Assembly (NCBI GenBank): GCA_965279075.1
Contig: CBDIHI010000012.1
Span: forward strand, 806,001 to 870,000
Length of the DNA: 64,000 nt
Origin: SZAS-79 sp965279075
GTDB taxonomy: Bacteria > Pseudomonadota > Gammaproteobacteria > Burkholderiales > SG8-39
Reading direction: 5' to 3'
Shown: one piece after another, positions 8,447-17,542 of the stretch
Position numbering within the stretch: position 1 is the first letter of the stretch
How the letters are laid out: the number at the start of each line of letters is the position of its first letter
The notes under the pieces: model-generated
Seen by the model: the letters and a program-made list of their open reading frames with translations, nothing else
Databases searched by the model: none
Told to the model about the DNA's origin: nothing
Position numbers and translations under genes: made by a program

Positions 8447-8818
8447 ATGCCCAGCCAGCTGAACGTGTTCGGCGAACCGATCGAGGCGTGCAGCAGCCGC
8501 CCGATGACCGGCTTCTACCGCAACGGCTGCTGCGACACCGGGCCGGACGACCTTGGCGTGCATTCGGTGTGCGTGCGCGTCACGGCCGAGTTCCTGGAGT
8601 ACTCACGCTCGCGCGGCAACGACCTCTCCACGCCGATGCCGGCCTATGGGTTCGCGGGCCTCAGGCCCGGCGACTGCTGGTGCCTGTGCGCCGAGCGCTG
8701 GAAGGAGGCGCTCGCCGACGGCATGGCGCCGCCGGTGAAGCTCGCGGGCACGCATGCGAAGACGCTCGAGTACGTGTCGCTCGACGCGCTGAAGGAATAC
8801 GCGGTCGACCTTTCCTAG
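8447..8818 (+). CDS. DUF2237 family protein
   Basis: A 123-residue soluble protein: LNVFGEPIEACS, FYRNGCCDTGPDDLGVHSVC, PGDCWCLCAERWKEA and a C-terminal HAKTLEYVSL, which together define DUF2237. Function is unknown. It has a clear AAAGGAG ribosome-binding site 28 bp after ggt. Its TAG stop overlaps the gntK stop from the other strand, sharing the tetranucleotide CTAG. Confidence 0.9.
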   Translation: MPSQLNVFGEPIEACSSRPMTGFYRNGCCDTGPDDLGVHSVCVRVTAEFLEYSRSRGNDLSTPMPAYGFAGLRPGDCWCLCAERWKEALADGMAPPVKLAGTHAKTLEYVSLDALKEYAVDLS

Positions 8819-9290
8819 AGCGCCTGCGCGATCCCGCGCACCGCGTCGGGGACCGGGAGCGTGGCGTCGACCTCCAGCGCGTCTGCGGGAGGCTCGAGCG
8901 TGTCGAACTGGCTGCGCAGGAGGGAGGCCGGCATGTACTTGTGCCGGCGTGTTTCCATGCGCGTGAGGATGGCGTCGAAGGATCCGTTCAGGAACACCAG
9001 CCGGGCCGCCTGCAGCCCGGCCATCAATTGCGTCCGGTAGGCCTGCTTGAGCGCGGAGCAGGCGAGCACGGCGCTCGCGCCTGCGGCGTCGCGCAGGCGG
9101 AGTTCGGTGTTGAGCCGTTCGAGCCACGGCCAGCGGTCTGCGTCCGTGAGCGGCGTGTCGGCCGCCATCTTCGCGACATTCGCGGGTGGGTGGAAGTCGT
9201 CGGCGTCGAGGAAATCCCAGCCTTTCTCCGCGGCGAGCGCCGCGCCGACGGTGGTCTTGCCGGCGCCCGACACGCCCATGACCACGACGA

Positions 9291-9294
<4 letters not shown>
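8815..9294 (-). CDS. gntK: Gluconokinase
   Basis: Phosphorylates gluconate to 6-phosphogluconate. The 159-residue protein starts MIVVVMGVSGAGKTTVG (P-loop), then LDADDFHPPANVAKMA, PLTDADRWPWL and ACSALKQAYR, all signatures of the GntK family. Its ATG overlaps the stop of the upstream 6-phosphogluconate dehydrogenase gene (ATGA). The pair therefore encodes consecutive steps: gluconate kinase, then oxidative decarboxylation. A gluconate transporter is not present in the window. Confidence 0.95.
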
Positions 9295-10202
<908 letters not shown>

Positions 10203-10227
10203 GCTGCCTCCAGAGCGAAACCCATTC

Positions 10228-10233
10228 TATAAT
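10228..10233 (+). promoter_or_regulatory. -10 element of the Bug receptor gene
   Basis: A consensus TATAAT lies in the 59-bp divergent region, 29 bp before the ATG and followed by a strong AAAGGAGGA ribosome-binding site. No good -35 hexamer was seen at the normal distance, so an activator may be needed. Confidence 0.4.
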
Positions 10234-10261
10234 CCGCGCACAACTAAAAGGAGGAGACTTC

Positions 10262-11230
10262 ATGGGAATGTCGTTGAAATACATGCGTGTCCTGGCGGCT
10301 TTTTCGCTCGGTGCGGTGTCCGCGATGGCCGCCGCGCAGTACCCCAACAAGCCGATCAAGCTGATCGTGCCCTTCCCCGCGGGCTCCGCGACCGACACGG
10401 TCGCTCGGATCCTCGGGCAGTCGGTGTCGACCGCGATCGGCCAGACGGTGGTGGTCGAGAACAAGGCCGGCGCCGACGGATCGATCGCCGGAGCCGAGAC
10501 GGCCAAGGCCGCGCCGGACGGTTACACGCTGCTGCTCGCCACCAACAGCCCGATGGCGGTGGCGCCCGCAATGAGGAAAGTCCCGCCCTACGACCCGGTC
10601 GCCGACTTCACGCCGATCACGGACGTGGGCCGCTACACGTTCTTCCTTTTCGCGAACGCCGGCCTGCCGCAGAAGACGCTCGGCGAACTGATCGCGTACG
10701 CCAAGGCCAACCCCGGCAAGCTCGCCTACGCCACCGGCAACACGACGGGCATCGTCTCGTTCGCGCAGTTCAGCGCGCTCGCCGGGATCCAGATGCTGCA
10801 CGTCCCCTACAAGGGCGAGCCCGCGGCGATCACCGACCTGATCGCCGGCCGCGTGCAGTTGATCTTCGCCACGCCGACCACGGGCCTCGCGCACGTCAAG
10901 GACGGCAAGCTTCGCGCAGTGGTGACCTCCCTCAAGCAGCGTTCGCCGATCCTGCCGGACGTGCCCACGATCGCCGAAGCCGGCATGCCCAAGTTCTCGA
11001 TCCTGTCGTGGGCCGCGCTGTACGGCCCGGCGAAGATGCCGAAGGACATCGTCGAGCGGCTGAACAAGGAGTTCGTCGCGGCAATGAAGCGGCCCGACGT
11101 GATGGCCGCGATGGACAAGCAGGCGTTCATCCTGAACCCGTCGACGCCCGAGGACCTGGGGACGTTCACGAAGGAGCAGTACGAGGACTACAAGCGCATC
11201 CTGCGCGAAGCCGGCATCCAGCCCGAATAA
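10262..11230 (+). CDS. Bug/TctC-family periplasmic solute receptor
   Basis: A 322-residue secreted protein with an N-terminal signal peptide ending near AMAAAQ. The mature part begins YPNKPIKLIVPFPAGSATDT, then VVVENKAGADGSIAGAE, ADGYTLL-type APDGYTLLLAT, MLHVPYKGEPAAITDL and LPDVPTIAEAG, the classic Bug signature. Such receptors bind carboxylates or aromatic acids and are usually not paired with a transporter gene; none is adjacent here. A methyltransferase and a flavin monooxygenase follow in the same direction, suggesting but not proving a shared catabolic role. Confidence 0.93.
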   Translation: MGMSLKYMRVLAAFSLGAVSAMAAAQYPNKPIKLIVPFPAGSATDTVARILGQSVSTAIGQTVVVENKAGADGSIAGAETAKAAPDGYTLLLATNSPMAVAPAMRKVPPYDPVADFTPITDVGRYTFFLFANAGLPQKTLGELIAYAKANPGKLAYATGNTTGIVSFAQFSALAGIQMLHVPYKGEPAAITDLIAGRVQLIFATPTTGLAHVKDGKLRAVVTSLKQRSPILPDVPTIAEAGMPKFSILSWAALYGPAKMPKDIVERLNKEFVAAMKRPDVMAAMDKQAFILNPSTPEDLGTFTKEQYEDYKRILREAGIQPE

Positions 11231-11247
11231 CGGGGAGGCCGAATCGA

Positions 11248-12141
11248 GTGAGCAGCATCGCCTGGACGGCAGTCAAGCGTCTCTTCAACGTACCGGCGCT
11301 GCTGGACCACGTCGCGAAAGTCAGGCAGGCCCGGGTCGACGGCAGCGTCGACCCGGAGCTGGACCTCTACACCGAGATCTTCCGCAACGACTTCCTGCAC
11401 GCGGGGTATTTCGACCCGATCCCGGACGACCCGGAAAAGGTGAGTTTTCATTCGCTGAAGGCGGCGATGCGCGCCTATGCCGAGTTGCTCGTGGCGCGCG
11501 TGGCGCCGGGGCAGAAGGTGCTGGACCTGGGCTGCGGCACCGGCGGGCTGCTCGCGATGCTGAAGGCCGCCGGCACCGAGCCCACCGGCCTCACGCCCAA
11601 CCCGGGGCATGCCGCGCACATCGAGAAGTCCCAGCCGGGGATGCCCGTCATCGTCAGCGGCTTCGAGTCGCTCGACATGGGACAACACGGCGGCAGGTTC
11701 GACGTGGTGATCTGCTCGGAGTCCTTCCACAACGTGCCGCTGGAAGTCGGCGTGAAGAACGTCAAGGCGGTCCTCAAGCCCGGCGGCAAGTGGGTCATCA
11801 TCGACTACTACCGCACCCGCATCCCGGCCTACAACCGCTCGGGCCACCCGATGCAGGCTTTCCGCGACGCGGTGGCGAAGAACGGGTTCACGCTCTCCGA
11901 GGAGATCGACGTCACCGACAACACCACGCCGTCGCTCGCGTTCTTCCATGCGTGGTCCTCGCGCATCGCGCTGCCGATGGTGGATTTCGCCGCCGAGCGC
12001 TACTTCATGAAGCACCCGGTCCTGGGCTACCTCTTCGGCGACGAGTTCGCCGCGCGTCGTGGCCGGGTGAAGCTCGACGCGCTCGACCCGCAGGTGTTCG
12101 CGCGCGACAAGCGCTACCTGCTGCAGACCTTTACTGCATAA
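11248..12141 (+). CDS. Class I SAM-dependent methyltransferase
   Basis: A 297-residue protein. SAM motif I is VLDLGCGTGGLLAML (about residues 90-105), then GLTPNPGHAAH and VVICSESFHNVP, and a post-motif LKPGGKWVIIDYYR. The GxTxNP-type motif II resembles small-molecule or fatty-acid methyltransferases (the cyclopropane synthase/UbiE type of fold), but the substrate cannot be told. The GTG start at 11248 is chosen because GGGGAGG precedes it and the upstream reading frame overlaps the Bug gene. It lies 17 bp downstream of the Bug gene, probably in one operon. Confidence 0.8.
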   Translation: MSSIAWTAVKRLFNVPALLDHVAKVRQARVDGSVDPELDLYTEIFRNDFLHAGYFDPIPDDPEKVSFHSLKAAMRAYAELLVARVAPGQKVLDLGCGTGGLLAMLKAAGTEPTGLTPNPGHAAHIEKSQPGMPVIVSGFESLDMGQHGGRFDVVICSESFHNVPLEVGVKNVKAVLKPGGKWVIIDYYRTRIPAYNRSGHPMQAFRDAVAKNGFTLSEEIDVTDNTTPSLAFFHAWSSRIALPMVDFAAERYFMKHPVLGYLFGDEFAARRGRVKLDALDPQVFARDKRYLLQTFTA

Positions 12142-12214
12142 AGTCGAACTTTAGCCAGGCAAAGCCCATGGCTGTGGCGGCCTATACGGCAGTTATCGTT
12201 GCAATTCTGACAAC

Positions 12215-13411
12215 ATGAGCCTGCGCGTCGCGATCGTCGGGGGCGGACTCGGCGGGCTCGCCGCCGCGCTGTTCCTCAGGCGGGCGGGCGTGGACGCCAC
12301 GGTCTACGAACAGTCTTCCGAACTGCGCGAGGTCGGCGCCGGGATCGTCGTCTCCCCGAACATGGTGCGGCCGCTCGTCCGGCTGGGGCTGGCCGGGAGG
12401 CTCGAAGCTTTCGCCGTCCGGCTGGAGGCCGCGTGGGAGTTCCGCCGCTGGCAGGACGGGCGGGTGCTTTCGGTACAGCCGATGGGGGCGGCGTGCCGTG
12501 AGTTGTACGACGCGGACTGCTTTGTGGCGCACCGGGCGGACCTGCACGCGATGTTTCGCGAGGCCTTGCCTGCGGACGCGCTGGTCCTCGACCAGCGTTG
12601 CGTGGGGGTGGAGCAGGACGGGCAGGGCGTGTCGATCGCCTTGGAGAGCCGCGCCGGGCGGCGCACCACTGTTCGGGCGGATGCGGTCATTGCCGCCGAC
12701 GGTATTCATTCCACGCTCCGTCCCTTTGTTGTCCCTGTCGCGGACGCGCAGCACGAGCCGCGTTTCTCCGGCCTGTGCGCGTTCCGCTGCCTCGTGCCGG
12801 CCGCCGCGGCGCCGGAGATGGCTCTGCGGCCGGTGCAGACCCTCTGGCTCGGGCCGGGGCACCACTTCGTCCACTACCCGATCTCGGCCGGGCGTTACGT
12901 CAACGTCGTCGCCATGGCGCCGGCCGGCGAGTGGCGGACGGAATCGTGGAACAGCGAGGGCCGCGTGGAGGACCTGGCGCGGGAGTTCGAAGGCTGGGAT
13001 CCGCGCGTGGCGCAGTTGATCGCCTCGGCCACCGACACCAAGCGCTGGGCGCTCTACGACCGGGAGCCGCTGTCGCAGTGGGTGAACGGGCGCGTGGCGC
13101 TGCTGGGCGATGCCGCGCACGCGATGCTGCCTTTCTTCGGCCAGGGCGCGGCGCAGGCGGTGGAGGATGCTGAGGCGCTGGCGGGGTGCCTGGCGGGCGT
13201 TGATCCGGTCTCTGTGCAAGAAGCGCTGATGCGCTACCAGGGCGTGCGCTTGCCGAGGGCCGGCAAGGTGCAACTCATGAGCCGTGGGCGGGAGGTGCAG
13301 AACCACCTGCCCGACGGGCCGGAGCAGAAGGCACGGGATGCGGGGTTCGCCAAGGGCGATCCGCTGCGTCAGAGTGCTTGGCTATATGACTACGATGCGC
13401 ATTCTGCTTGA
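12215..13411 (+). CDS. FAD-dependent aromatic monooxygenase
   Basis: A 398-residue group A flavoprotein monooxygenase. The FAD-binding GxGxxG motif is VAIVGGGLGGLAAALFLRRAG (residues 5-25), the DG motif is ADAVIAADGIHS, and the GD motif is GRVALLGDAAHAMLPFFGQGA. It most resembles salicylate or hydroxynicotinate hydroxylases, but the substrate is not determined. It follows the methyltransferase after 73 bp and precedes an AT-richer accessory patch. A second enzyme of this class lies at 25037. Confidence 0.85.
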   Translation: MSLRVAIVGGGLGGLAAALFLRRAGVDATVYEQSSELREVGAGIVVSPNMVRPLVRLGLAGRLEAFAVRLEAAWEFRRWQDGRVLSVQPMGAACRELYDADCFVAHRADLHAMFREALPADALVLDQRCVGVEQDGQGVSIALESRAGRRTTVRADAVIAADGIHSTLRPFVVPVADAQHEPRFSGLCAFRCLVPAAAAPEMALRPVQTLWLGPGHHFVHYPISAGRYVNVVAMAPAGEWRTESWNSEGRVEDLAREFEGWDPRVAQLIASATDTKRWALYDREPLSQWVNGRVALLGDAAHAMLPFFGQGAAQAVEDAEALAGCLAGVDPVSVQEALMRYQGVRLPRAGKVQLMSRGREVQNHLPDGPEQKARDAGFAKGDPLRQSAWLYDYDAHSA

Positions 13412-13447
13412 ACAACGGTTCGCACCGACCTTTGACAGGATGACGGC

Positions 13448-14044
13448 ATGATCGTGAACGCTTGGATGGGTCAGCGCTATGCCGCCTGTGGGCGTGTGCT
13501 CCTGCTCCTCGAGTCGACCTACGGTGAACCCAGCGCAACGCAGCATGGCGACGTTCTGGCGTGGGCGGAAGGCGGTATGGACCGGACGTTCTCGCGCCTG
13601 CATCGGGCCTGCGCTGAGCCAGAAGAGTCGCGGCTCGATTTTTTCAACCGTTTTGCTTGCATGAATATGGTGCCGGAGCCTCTCGGTAAGAGCAATGCGA
13701 TCAAAGTCAACGACAGGCAGCTTCGAGCCGGAGCGGCCACTCTAGCAAAGCGCTTAAAAGTACTACGTCCACGAGCGGTTTGGGTCGCGACTAAGCGCGC
13801 TGCTCCGTTCGCGGTGCCCGTTATTGAGTCTTTTGGTGCACTCGCCATTGTTACGGCTCATCCGCTTTATCACGTAAATATCACGACGCTGAGTTACGCG
13901 CTGCGCTTGCGGAGGCGAATCTCGGCTAGGCCTCCGCAATCTGCGCACTGGTCAGTAAAAGTTTCGCATGATCCGCGACTGGGCGATTGCCCACTTCCGG
14001 TCGGAAACGCGTATCCGGACAAGCAGGATCGCTCCCATGAATAA
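13448..14044 (+). CDS. Hypothetical protein, possibly uracil-DNA-glycosylase-like
   Basis: A 198-residue protein not recognised with certainty. GRVLLLLESTYGE near the N-terminus, LDFFNRFACMNMV in the middle and LRPRAVWVATKRA then VTAHPLYHV resemble the order of blocks in small UDG-fold proteins (glycine/serine-rich first loop, FF/N block, HP near the C-terminus). The similarity is weak and the first motif lacks a normal catalytic Asp. Base composition is mixed and codon use differs from the flanking genes. It sits directly upstream of toxin-antitoxin genes, which suggests transferred DNA. The last 40 residues look poorly ordered. Confidence 0.5.
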   Translation: MIVNAWMGQRYAACGRVLLLLESTYGEPSATQHGDVLAWAEGGMDRTFSRLHRACAEPEESRLDFFNRFACMNMVPEPLGKSNAIKVNDRQLRAGAATLAKRLKVLRPRAVWVATKRAAPFAVPVIESFGALAIVTAHPLYHVNITTLSYALRLRRRISARPPQSAHWSVKVSHDPRLGDCPLPVGNAYPDKQDRSHE

Positions 14045-14087
14045 TTCTTGATAGAGTACTCAACCGAAAAGCCTTCCGGGGTCCTCT

Positions 14088-14324
14088 GTGGGCATCGTGC
14101 TCGTCTCGAAAGAAGGTCAGATCCTCCTTCCCGTTGCGGTCAGGAAAGCACTCGGGTTGACACCGGGGATGCGGGTCGAAGTACGGGTGGAAGGCAAGTG
14201 CGCGCGCATCACGCCTACGCCGGCTGGGCACACGGTGAAGCTTGCCGAGATCCAGTCCATTCTCAAGTATTCCGGACCGAAGCTACTGGTGAAGGATATG
14301 CGAGTCACGGAGAGCAAGGACTGA
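14088..14324 (+). CDS. AbrB/MazE-type antitoxin-like DNA-binding protein
   Basis: A 78-residue protein with the swapped-hairpin AbrB motif, VSKEGQILLPVAVRKALGLTPGMRVEV. Such proteins are normally the antitoxin of a PIN-domain toxin encoded immediately downstream. Here the next 81 bp contain no gene and the following pair belongs to another family, so this looks like an orphan antitoxin. The GTG start at 14088 is used; no strong ribosome-binding site is visible. An 8-bp palindrome GAGTACTC (14054-14061) lies upstream. Confidence 0.8.
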   Translation: MGIVLVSKEGQILLPVAVRKALGLTPGMRVEVRVEGKCARITPTPAGHTVKLAEIQSILKYSGPKLLVKDMRVTESKD

Positions 14325-14405
14325 CCGGGCATCCGTAGTCATATTCCCAATCCGCCTCCGCTCGCTGGGTTGCGCGCCGGGTGGCACTAGGAGTAGGCTG
14401 ACCGG

Positions 14406-14618
14406 ATGGAAGATTTATCCATTTCGCGTGATCCGGATGTCATGGGCGGCACACCGGTATTCTCCGGAACGCGGGTACCTGTCCAGACGCTGCTCGACTA
14501 TCTTCAAGCCGGTGACTCCATCGACGAGTTCCTGGCGGGCTTTCCCACGGTTAGCCGTACGCAGGTGGTTGATTTTCTCGAGCAAGCCAAGGATCGTCTG
14601 GTAGCCACGACATCTTGA
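14406..14618 (+). CDS. DUF433 antitoxin-like protein
   Basis: A 70-residue protein: ISRDPDVMGGTPVFSGTRVPVQTLLDYL, then a second helix block ending DFLEQAKDRL. This is the complete DUF433 domain, a small winged-helix type DNA-binding fold that acts as antitoxin to PIN-like toxins. Its TGA stop overlaps the TTG start of the DUF5615 gene, the usual arrangement for this pair. Confidence 0.9.
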   Translation: MEDLSISRDPDVMGGTPVFSGTRVPVQTLLDYLQAGDSIDEFLAGFPTVSRTQVVDFLEQAKDRLVATTS

Positions 14619-14935
14619 GAATTCTGCTGGACGAGTGCGTCGATCGGCGGCTGGCCCGCGATATTGCCGGTCATCAAGTCAGGACCGCACACGAAATGGG
14701 CTGGGCCACGATCAAGAACGGGGCATTGCTTGCGCTGGCCGAGAAGGAATTTGATGTCTTCCTGACAGTCGACCGCAATCTTTCCTTCCAGCAGCATCTC
14801 CCCAGGTTTGCAATTGCGGTTGTTGTATTTCGCGCAATTTCAAACCGCCTGTCTGACCTTCAGCCGCTCGTACCCAAACTGCTGGAGTTGATTTCGGACA
14901 TTGAACCGGGAAAGGTCACATACATAGAGAAGTAG
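14615..14935 (+). CDS. DUF5615 PIN-like toxin
   Basis: A 106-residue PIN-like nuclease fold: MRILLDECVDRRLARDI supplies the first acidic residues and VFLTVDRNLSFQQ supplies the DRNL motif of the DUF5615 (Mut7-C-like) family. It is predicted to be the RNase toxin partner of the DUF433 protein. The start is TTG at 14615, within the antitoxin stop codon, so translation depends on the antitoxin. The substrate RNA is unknown. Confidence 0.85.
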   Translation: MRILLDECVDRRLARDIAGHQVRTAHEMGWATIKNGALLALAEKEFDVFLTVDRNLSFQQHLPRFAIAVVVFRAISNRLSDLQPLVPKLLELISDIEPGKVTYIEK

Positions 14936-14952
14936 CAATTGAGGCAACCCCC

Positions 14953-15738
14953 ATGACCGAAAGACTTTCAGGCAAGGTTGCCATCATCACCGGCGGCGGC
15001 GACGGCATCGGCGCAGCGACCGCGATCCGCTTCGCGAAGGAAGGCGCCACGGTCTTGGTTGCCGACAAGGACGTGGCCAATGCGCACGCCGTGTGCGCGG
15101 AGATCGTCGCGGCGGGCGGGAAAGCCGCGGCGTGCCGTGCCGACATCAGCAACCTCAAGGACATCCAGGCGATGCTCGCCTTCACCCTCAAGACCTTCGG
15201 CCCGGCGGAGATCCTGGTCAACAACGCAGGCATCGGCTCGCAGAAGCATTTCCTCGAGACCCCGCTCGAGATGCTGGACAGCATGCTGGACGTGAACGTG
15301 AAGGGCACGTTCATGTGCGCGCAGGAGGTGGCGCGCGAGATGGTGAAACTCGGCCGCGGCGCGATCGTGAACGTGTCGTCGCACTCGAGCCTGCTCGGCA
15401 GCACCGGTCGATCGGCGTATGCGGCTTCCAAAGGCGGCATCGACGCGATGACGCGCGTGATGGCCGTGGACCTCGCGCAGTCCGGCATCCGGGTGAATTC
15501 GATCGCGCCCGGTCCCATCGACACGCCGCGCATCCGCAAGCAGCACAACGAGGAGCGCAGCCAGGCCTGGCTGCGGGCCGTGCCGCTGGGGCGGATCGGC
15601 GAGCCGGAAGAGATTGCGTCGGTCGCCGCGTTCCTCGCCTCGGACGACGCGAGCTACGTCACGGGCCAGACGATCGCGGTGGACGGCGGCTTCACCATCG
15701 CGGGTTTGCGGGTCAGGAACCTGGAGCCGCGAAGCTAG
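14953..15738 (+). CDS. SDR-family oxidoreductase
   Basis: A 261-residue classical short-chain dehydrogenase/reductase. The cofactor motif is TGGGDGIGAATAIRF (near residue 14), LVNNAG follows, then a catalytic Ser in NVSSHSSLLG and YAASK with catalytic Tyr and Lys, and VNSIAPGPIDTP after that. VADKD after the second strand (acidic residue) suggests NAD(H) preference. The substrate is unknown. It follows the DUF5615 toxin by 17 bp but has core-genome composition, so the accessory patch probably ends here. Confidence 0.9.
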   Translation: MTERLSGKVAIITGGGDGIGAATAIRFAKEGATVLVADKDVANAHAVCAEIVAAGGKAAACRADISNLKDIQAMLAFTLKTFGPAEILVNNAGIGSQKHFLETPLEMLDSMLDVNVKGTFMCAQEVAREMVKLGRGAIVNVSSHSSLLGSTGRSAYAASKGGIDAMTRVMAVDLAQSGIRVNSIAPGPIDTPRIRKQHNEERSQAWLRAVPLGRIGEPEEIASVAAFLASDDASYVTGQTIAVDGGFTIAGLRVRNLEPRS

Positions 15739-15746
15739 CCGGATCG

Positions 15747-16508
15747 TCAGTTCTTGACGTGGTACCCCGTCTTGAAGATCCACCACACCGCCGCGAGGCA
15801 GGCGAAAAGGAAGAACGCGATCATCGCCGCGCTGGTCCCCACGCCCACGTCGGCCAGCTCGTAGAAGCTCCAGCGAAATCCGCTCACAAGGTACAGGACG
15901 GGATTCGCCAGCGACACCGACTGCCAGAACGGCGGCAGCATGTTGACCGAGTAGAAGCTCCCCCCGAGGAACACCAGCGGCGTGATGACCAGCAGCGGGA
16001 TGATCTGCAGCTTCTCGAAGTTGTCCGCCCAGACGCCGATGATGAAGCCGAACAGGCTGAAGGTGACCGCGGTCAGCACCAGCACCGTCAGCATCCAGAA
16101 GGGGTGCGCGATGCTGAGCGGAACGAACAGGCTTGCGGTGGCGAGGATGATGAGGCCGAGCAGGATCGACTTGGTCGCGGCCGCGCCGACGTACCCCAGG
16201 GTGATTTCCACGAACGACAGCGGCGCCGACAGCAGCTCGTAGATCGTCCCGGTGAACTTGGGGAAGAAGATGCCGAACGACGCGTTCGACACGCTCTGGG
16301 TGAGCAGGGACAGCATGATCAGGCCCGGCACGATGAACGAGCCGTAGGCCACGCCCTCGATCTCCGGGATGCGCGAGCCGATGGCCGACCCGAACACCAC
16401 GAAGTAGAGCGACGTGGAAATGACCGGCGAGACGATGCTCTGGAACAGCGTGCGCCAGGTGCGCGCCATCTCGAACCTGTAGATCGCCTTGACGGCATGG
16501 AAGTTCAT
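15747..16508 (-). CDS. ABC-2 type transporter permease
   Basis: A 253-residue polytopic membrane protein: RFEMARTWRTLFQSIVSPVI at the N-terminus, then five to six hydrophobic segments with ELLSAPLSFVEI and NPVLYLVSGFRW, the ABC-2 permease signatures. It resembles YadH-like exporters. It overlaps the upstream ATPase gene by 4 bp (ATGA), forming a two-gene exporter. The exported substrate is not known. Confidence 0.92.
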   Translation of the reverse strand: MNFHAVKAIYRFEMARTWRTLFQSIVSPVISTSLYFVVFGSAIGSRIPEIEGVAYGSFIVPGLIMLSLLTQSVSNASFGIFFPKFTGTIYELLSAPLSFVEITLGYVGAAATKSILLGLIILATASLFVPLSIAHPFWMLTVLVLTAVTFSLFGFIIGVWADNFEKLQIIPLLVITPLVFLGGSFYSVNMLPPFWQSVSLANPVLYLVSGFRWSFYELADVGVGTSAAMIAFFLFACLAAVWWIFKTGYHVKN

Positions 16509-17443
16509 GCGGGCGCCTTCACGAGGGTGACGAAGATGTCCTCGAGCGAGCTCTGCTCGGTCTTGAGGTCGGTGAACTGGATGCCCGCGTGGGCAAGTTC
16601 GGCGAGCAGTTCGGAGATGCCCGTGGACTCGCCCTTCGCGTCGTAAGTGTAGGTCAGCCGCAGGCCCCTCGCGGACAGCTCTAGCCCGTAGGCCGCCAGC
16701 GAGGCCGGCACCTCGGCGAGGGGCGCCTGCAGTTCCATGATCAGCTGCTTGGTGCCGAGCTTCTGCATCAGCGCGGCCTTGTCCTCGACCAGCACGATGC
16801 GGCCCTTGTTGATGACGCCGATGCGGTCGGCGATGGCCTCGGCTTCCTCGATGTAATGGGTGGTCAGGATGATGGTGACGCCCTTCTCGCGCAGCGCGTT
16901 GACGAGGCCCCACATGTCCTTCCTCAACTCCACGTCGACGCCCGCGGTGGGCTCGTCGAGGAAGAGGACCGTCGGCTCGTGGGACAGCGCCTTCGCGATC
17001 ATCACCCGGCGCTTCATGCCGCCGGAGAGCTCCTTGATGCGGTTGTTGCGTTTGTCCCACAGCGTGAGGTCGCGCAGGATCTTCTCGATGAGCGCGGGGT
17101 CCGGCGCCCGGCCGAACAGCCCGCGGCTGAACGACACCGTGTCCCAGACCGTCTCGAACGCGTCGGTGGTCAGTTCCTGCGGCACGAGGCCGATCATGGC
17201 GCGCGTCACGCGGTAGTCGGCGATGATGTCGTGGCCGTCGACGCTGACCGTGCCGGTACCCGGCGTGACGATCCCGCAGATGACGCTGATGAGGGTCGTC
17301 TTGCCCGCGCCGTTGGGCCCGAGCAGGGCGAGGATCTCGCCGCGCCGGATCTCCAGGTTGACGTCGTCGAGGGCCTTGAAGCCGGTGGCATAGGTCTTCG
17401 ACAGGCCGGTAACTCGGACGAATGCTGCTGGGTCGGGATTCAT
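16505..17443 (-). CDS. ABC-2 exporter ATP-binding protein
   Basis: A 312-residue ATPase: Walker A GPNGAGKTTL (about 41-50), Q-loop GLVPQELT, signature ELSGGMKRRVMIAKAL, Walker B VLFLDEPTAGVD and switch His in ILTTHYIEEAE. A C-terminal extension of about 80 residues is typical of the YadG/DrrA group. It pairs with the downstream permease and starts divergently from the AroQ-like gene 99 bp away. Confidence 0.93.
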   Translation of the reverse strand: MNPDPAAFVRVTGLSKTYATGFKALDDVNLEIRRGEILALLGPNGAGKTTLISVICGIVTPGTGTVSVDGHDIIADYRVTRAMIGLVPQELTTDAFETVWDTVSFSRGLFGRAPDPALIEKILRDLTLWDKRNNRIKELSGGMKRRVMIAKALSHEPTVLFLDEPTAGVDVELRKDMWGLVNALREKGVTIILTTHYIEEAEAIADRIGVINKGRIVLVEDKAALMQKLGTKQLIMELQAPLAEVPASLAAYGLELSARGLRLTYTYDAKGESTGISELLAELAHAGIQFTDLKTEQSSLEDIFVTLVKAPA

Positions 17444-17542
17444 GGGGCGCCAGTCTACTGGATTGCAGGGTGGATAATCGGACCTTCGATCCCCTCAACT
17501 GTCGGCCCTGATCCCGAACGAAACCTGAGAAGGAAACACACC

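Noticed and set aside
14325..14405. A degraded PIN toxin after the AbrB-like gene
   Set aside because: The 81 bp contain no recognisable PIN motif in any frame, so the antitoxin is called orphan.
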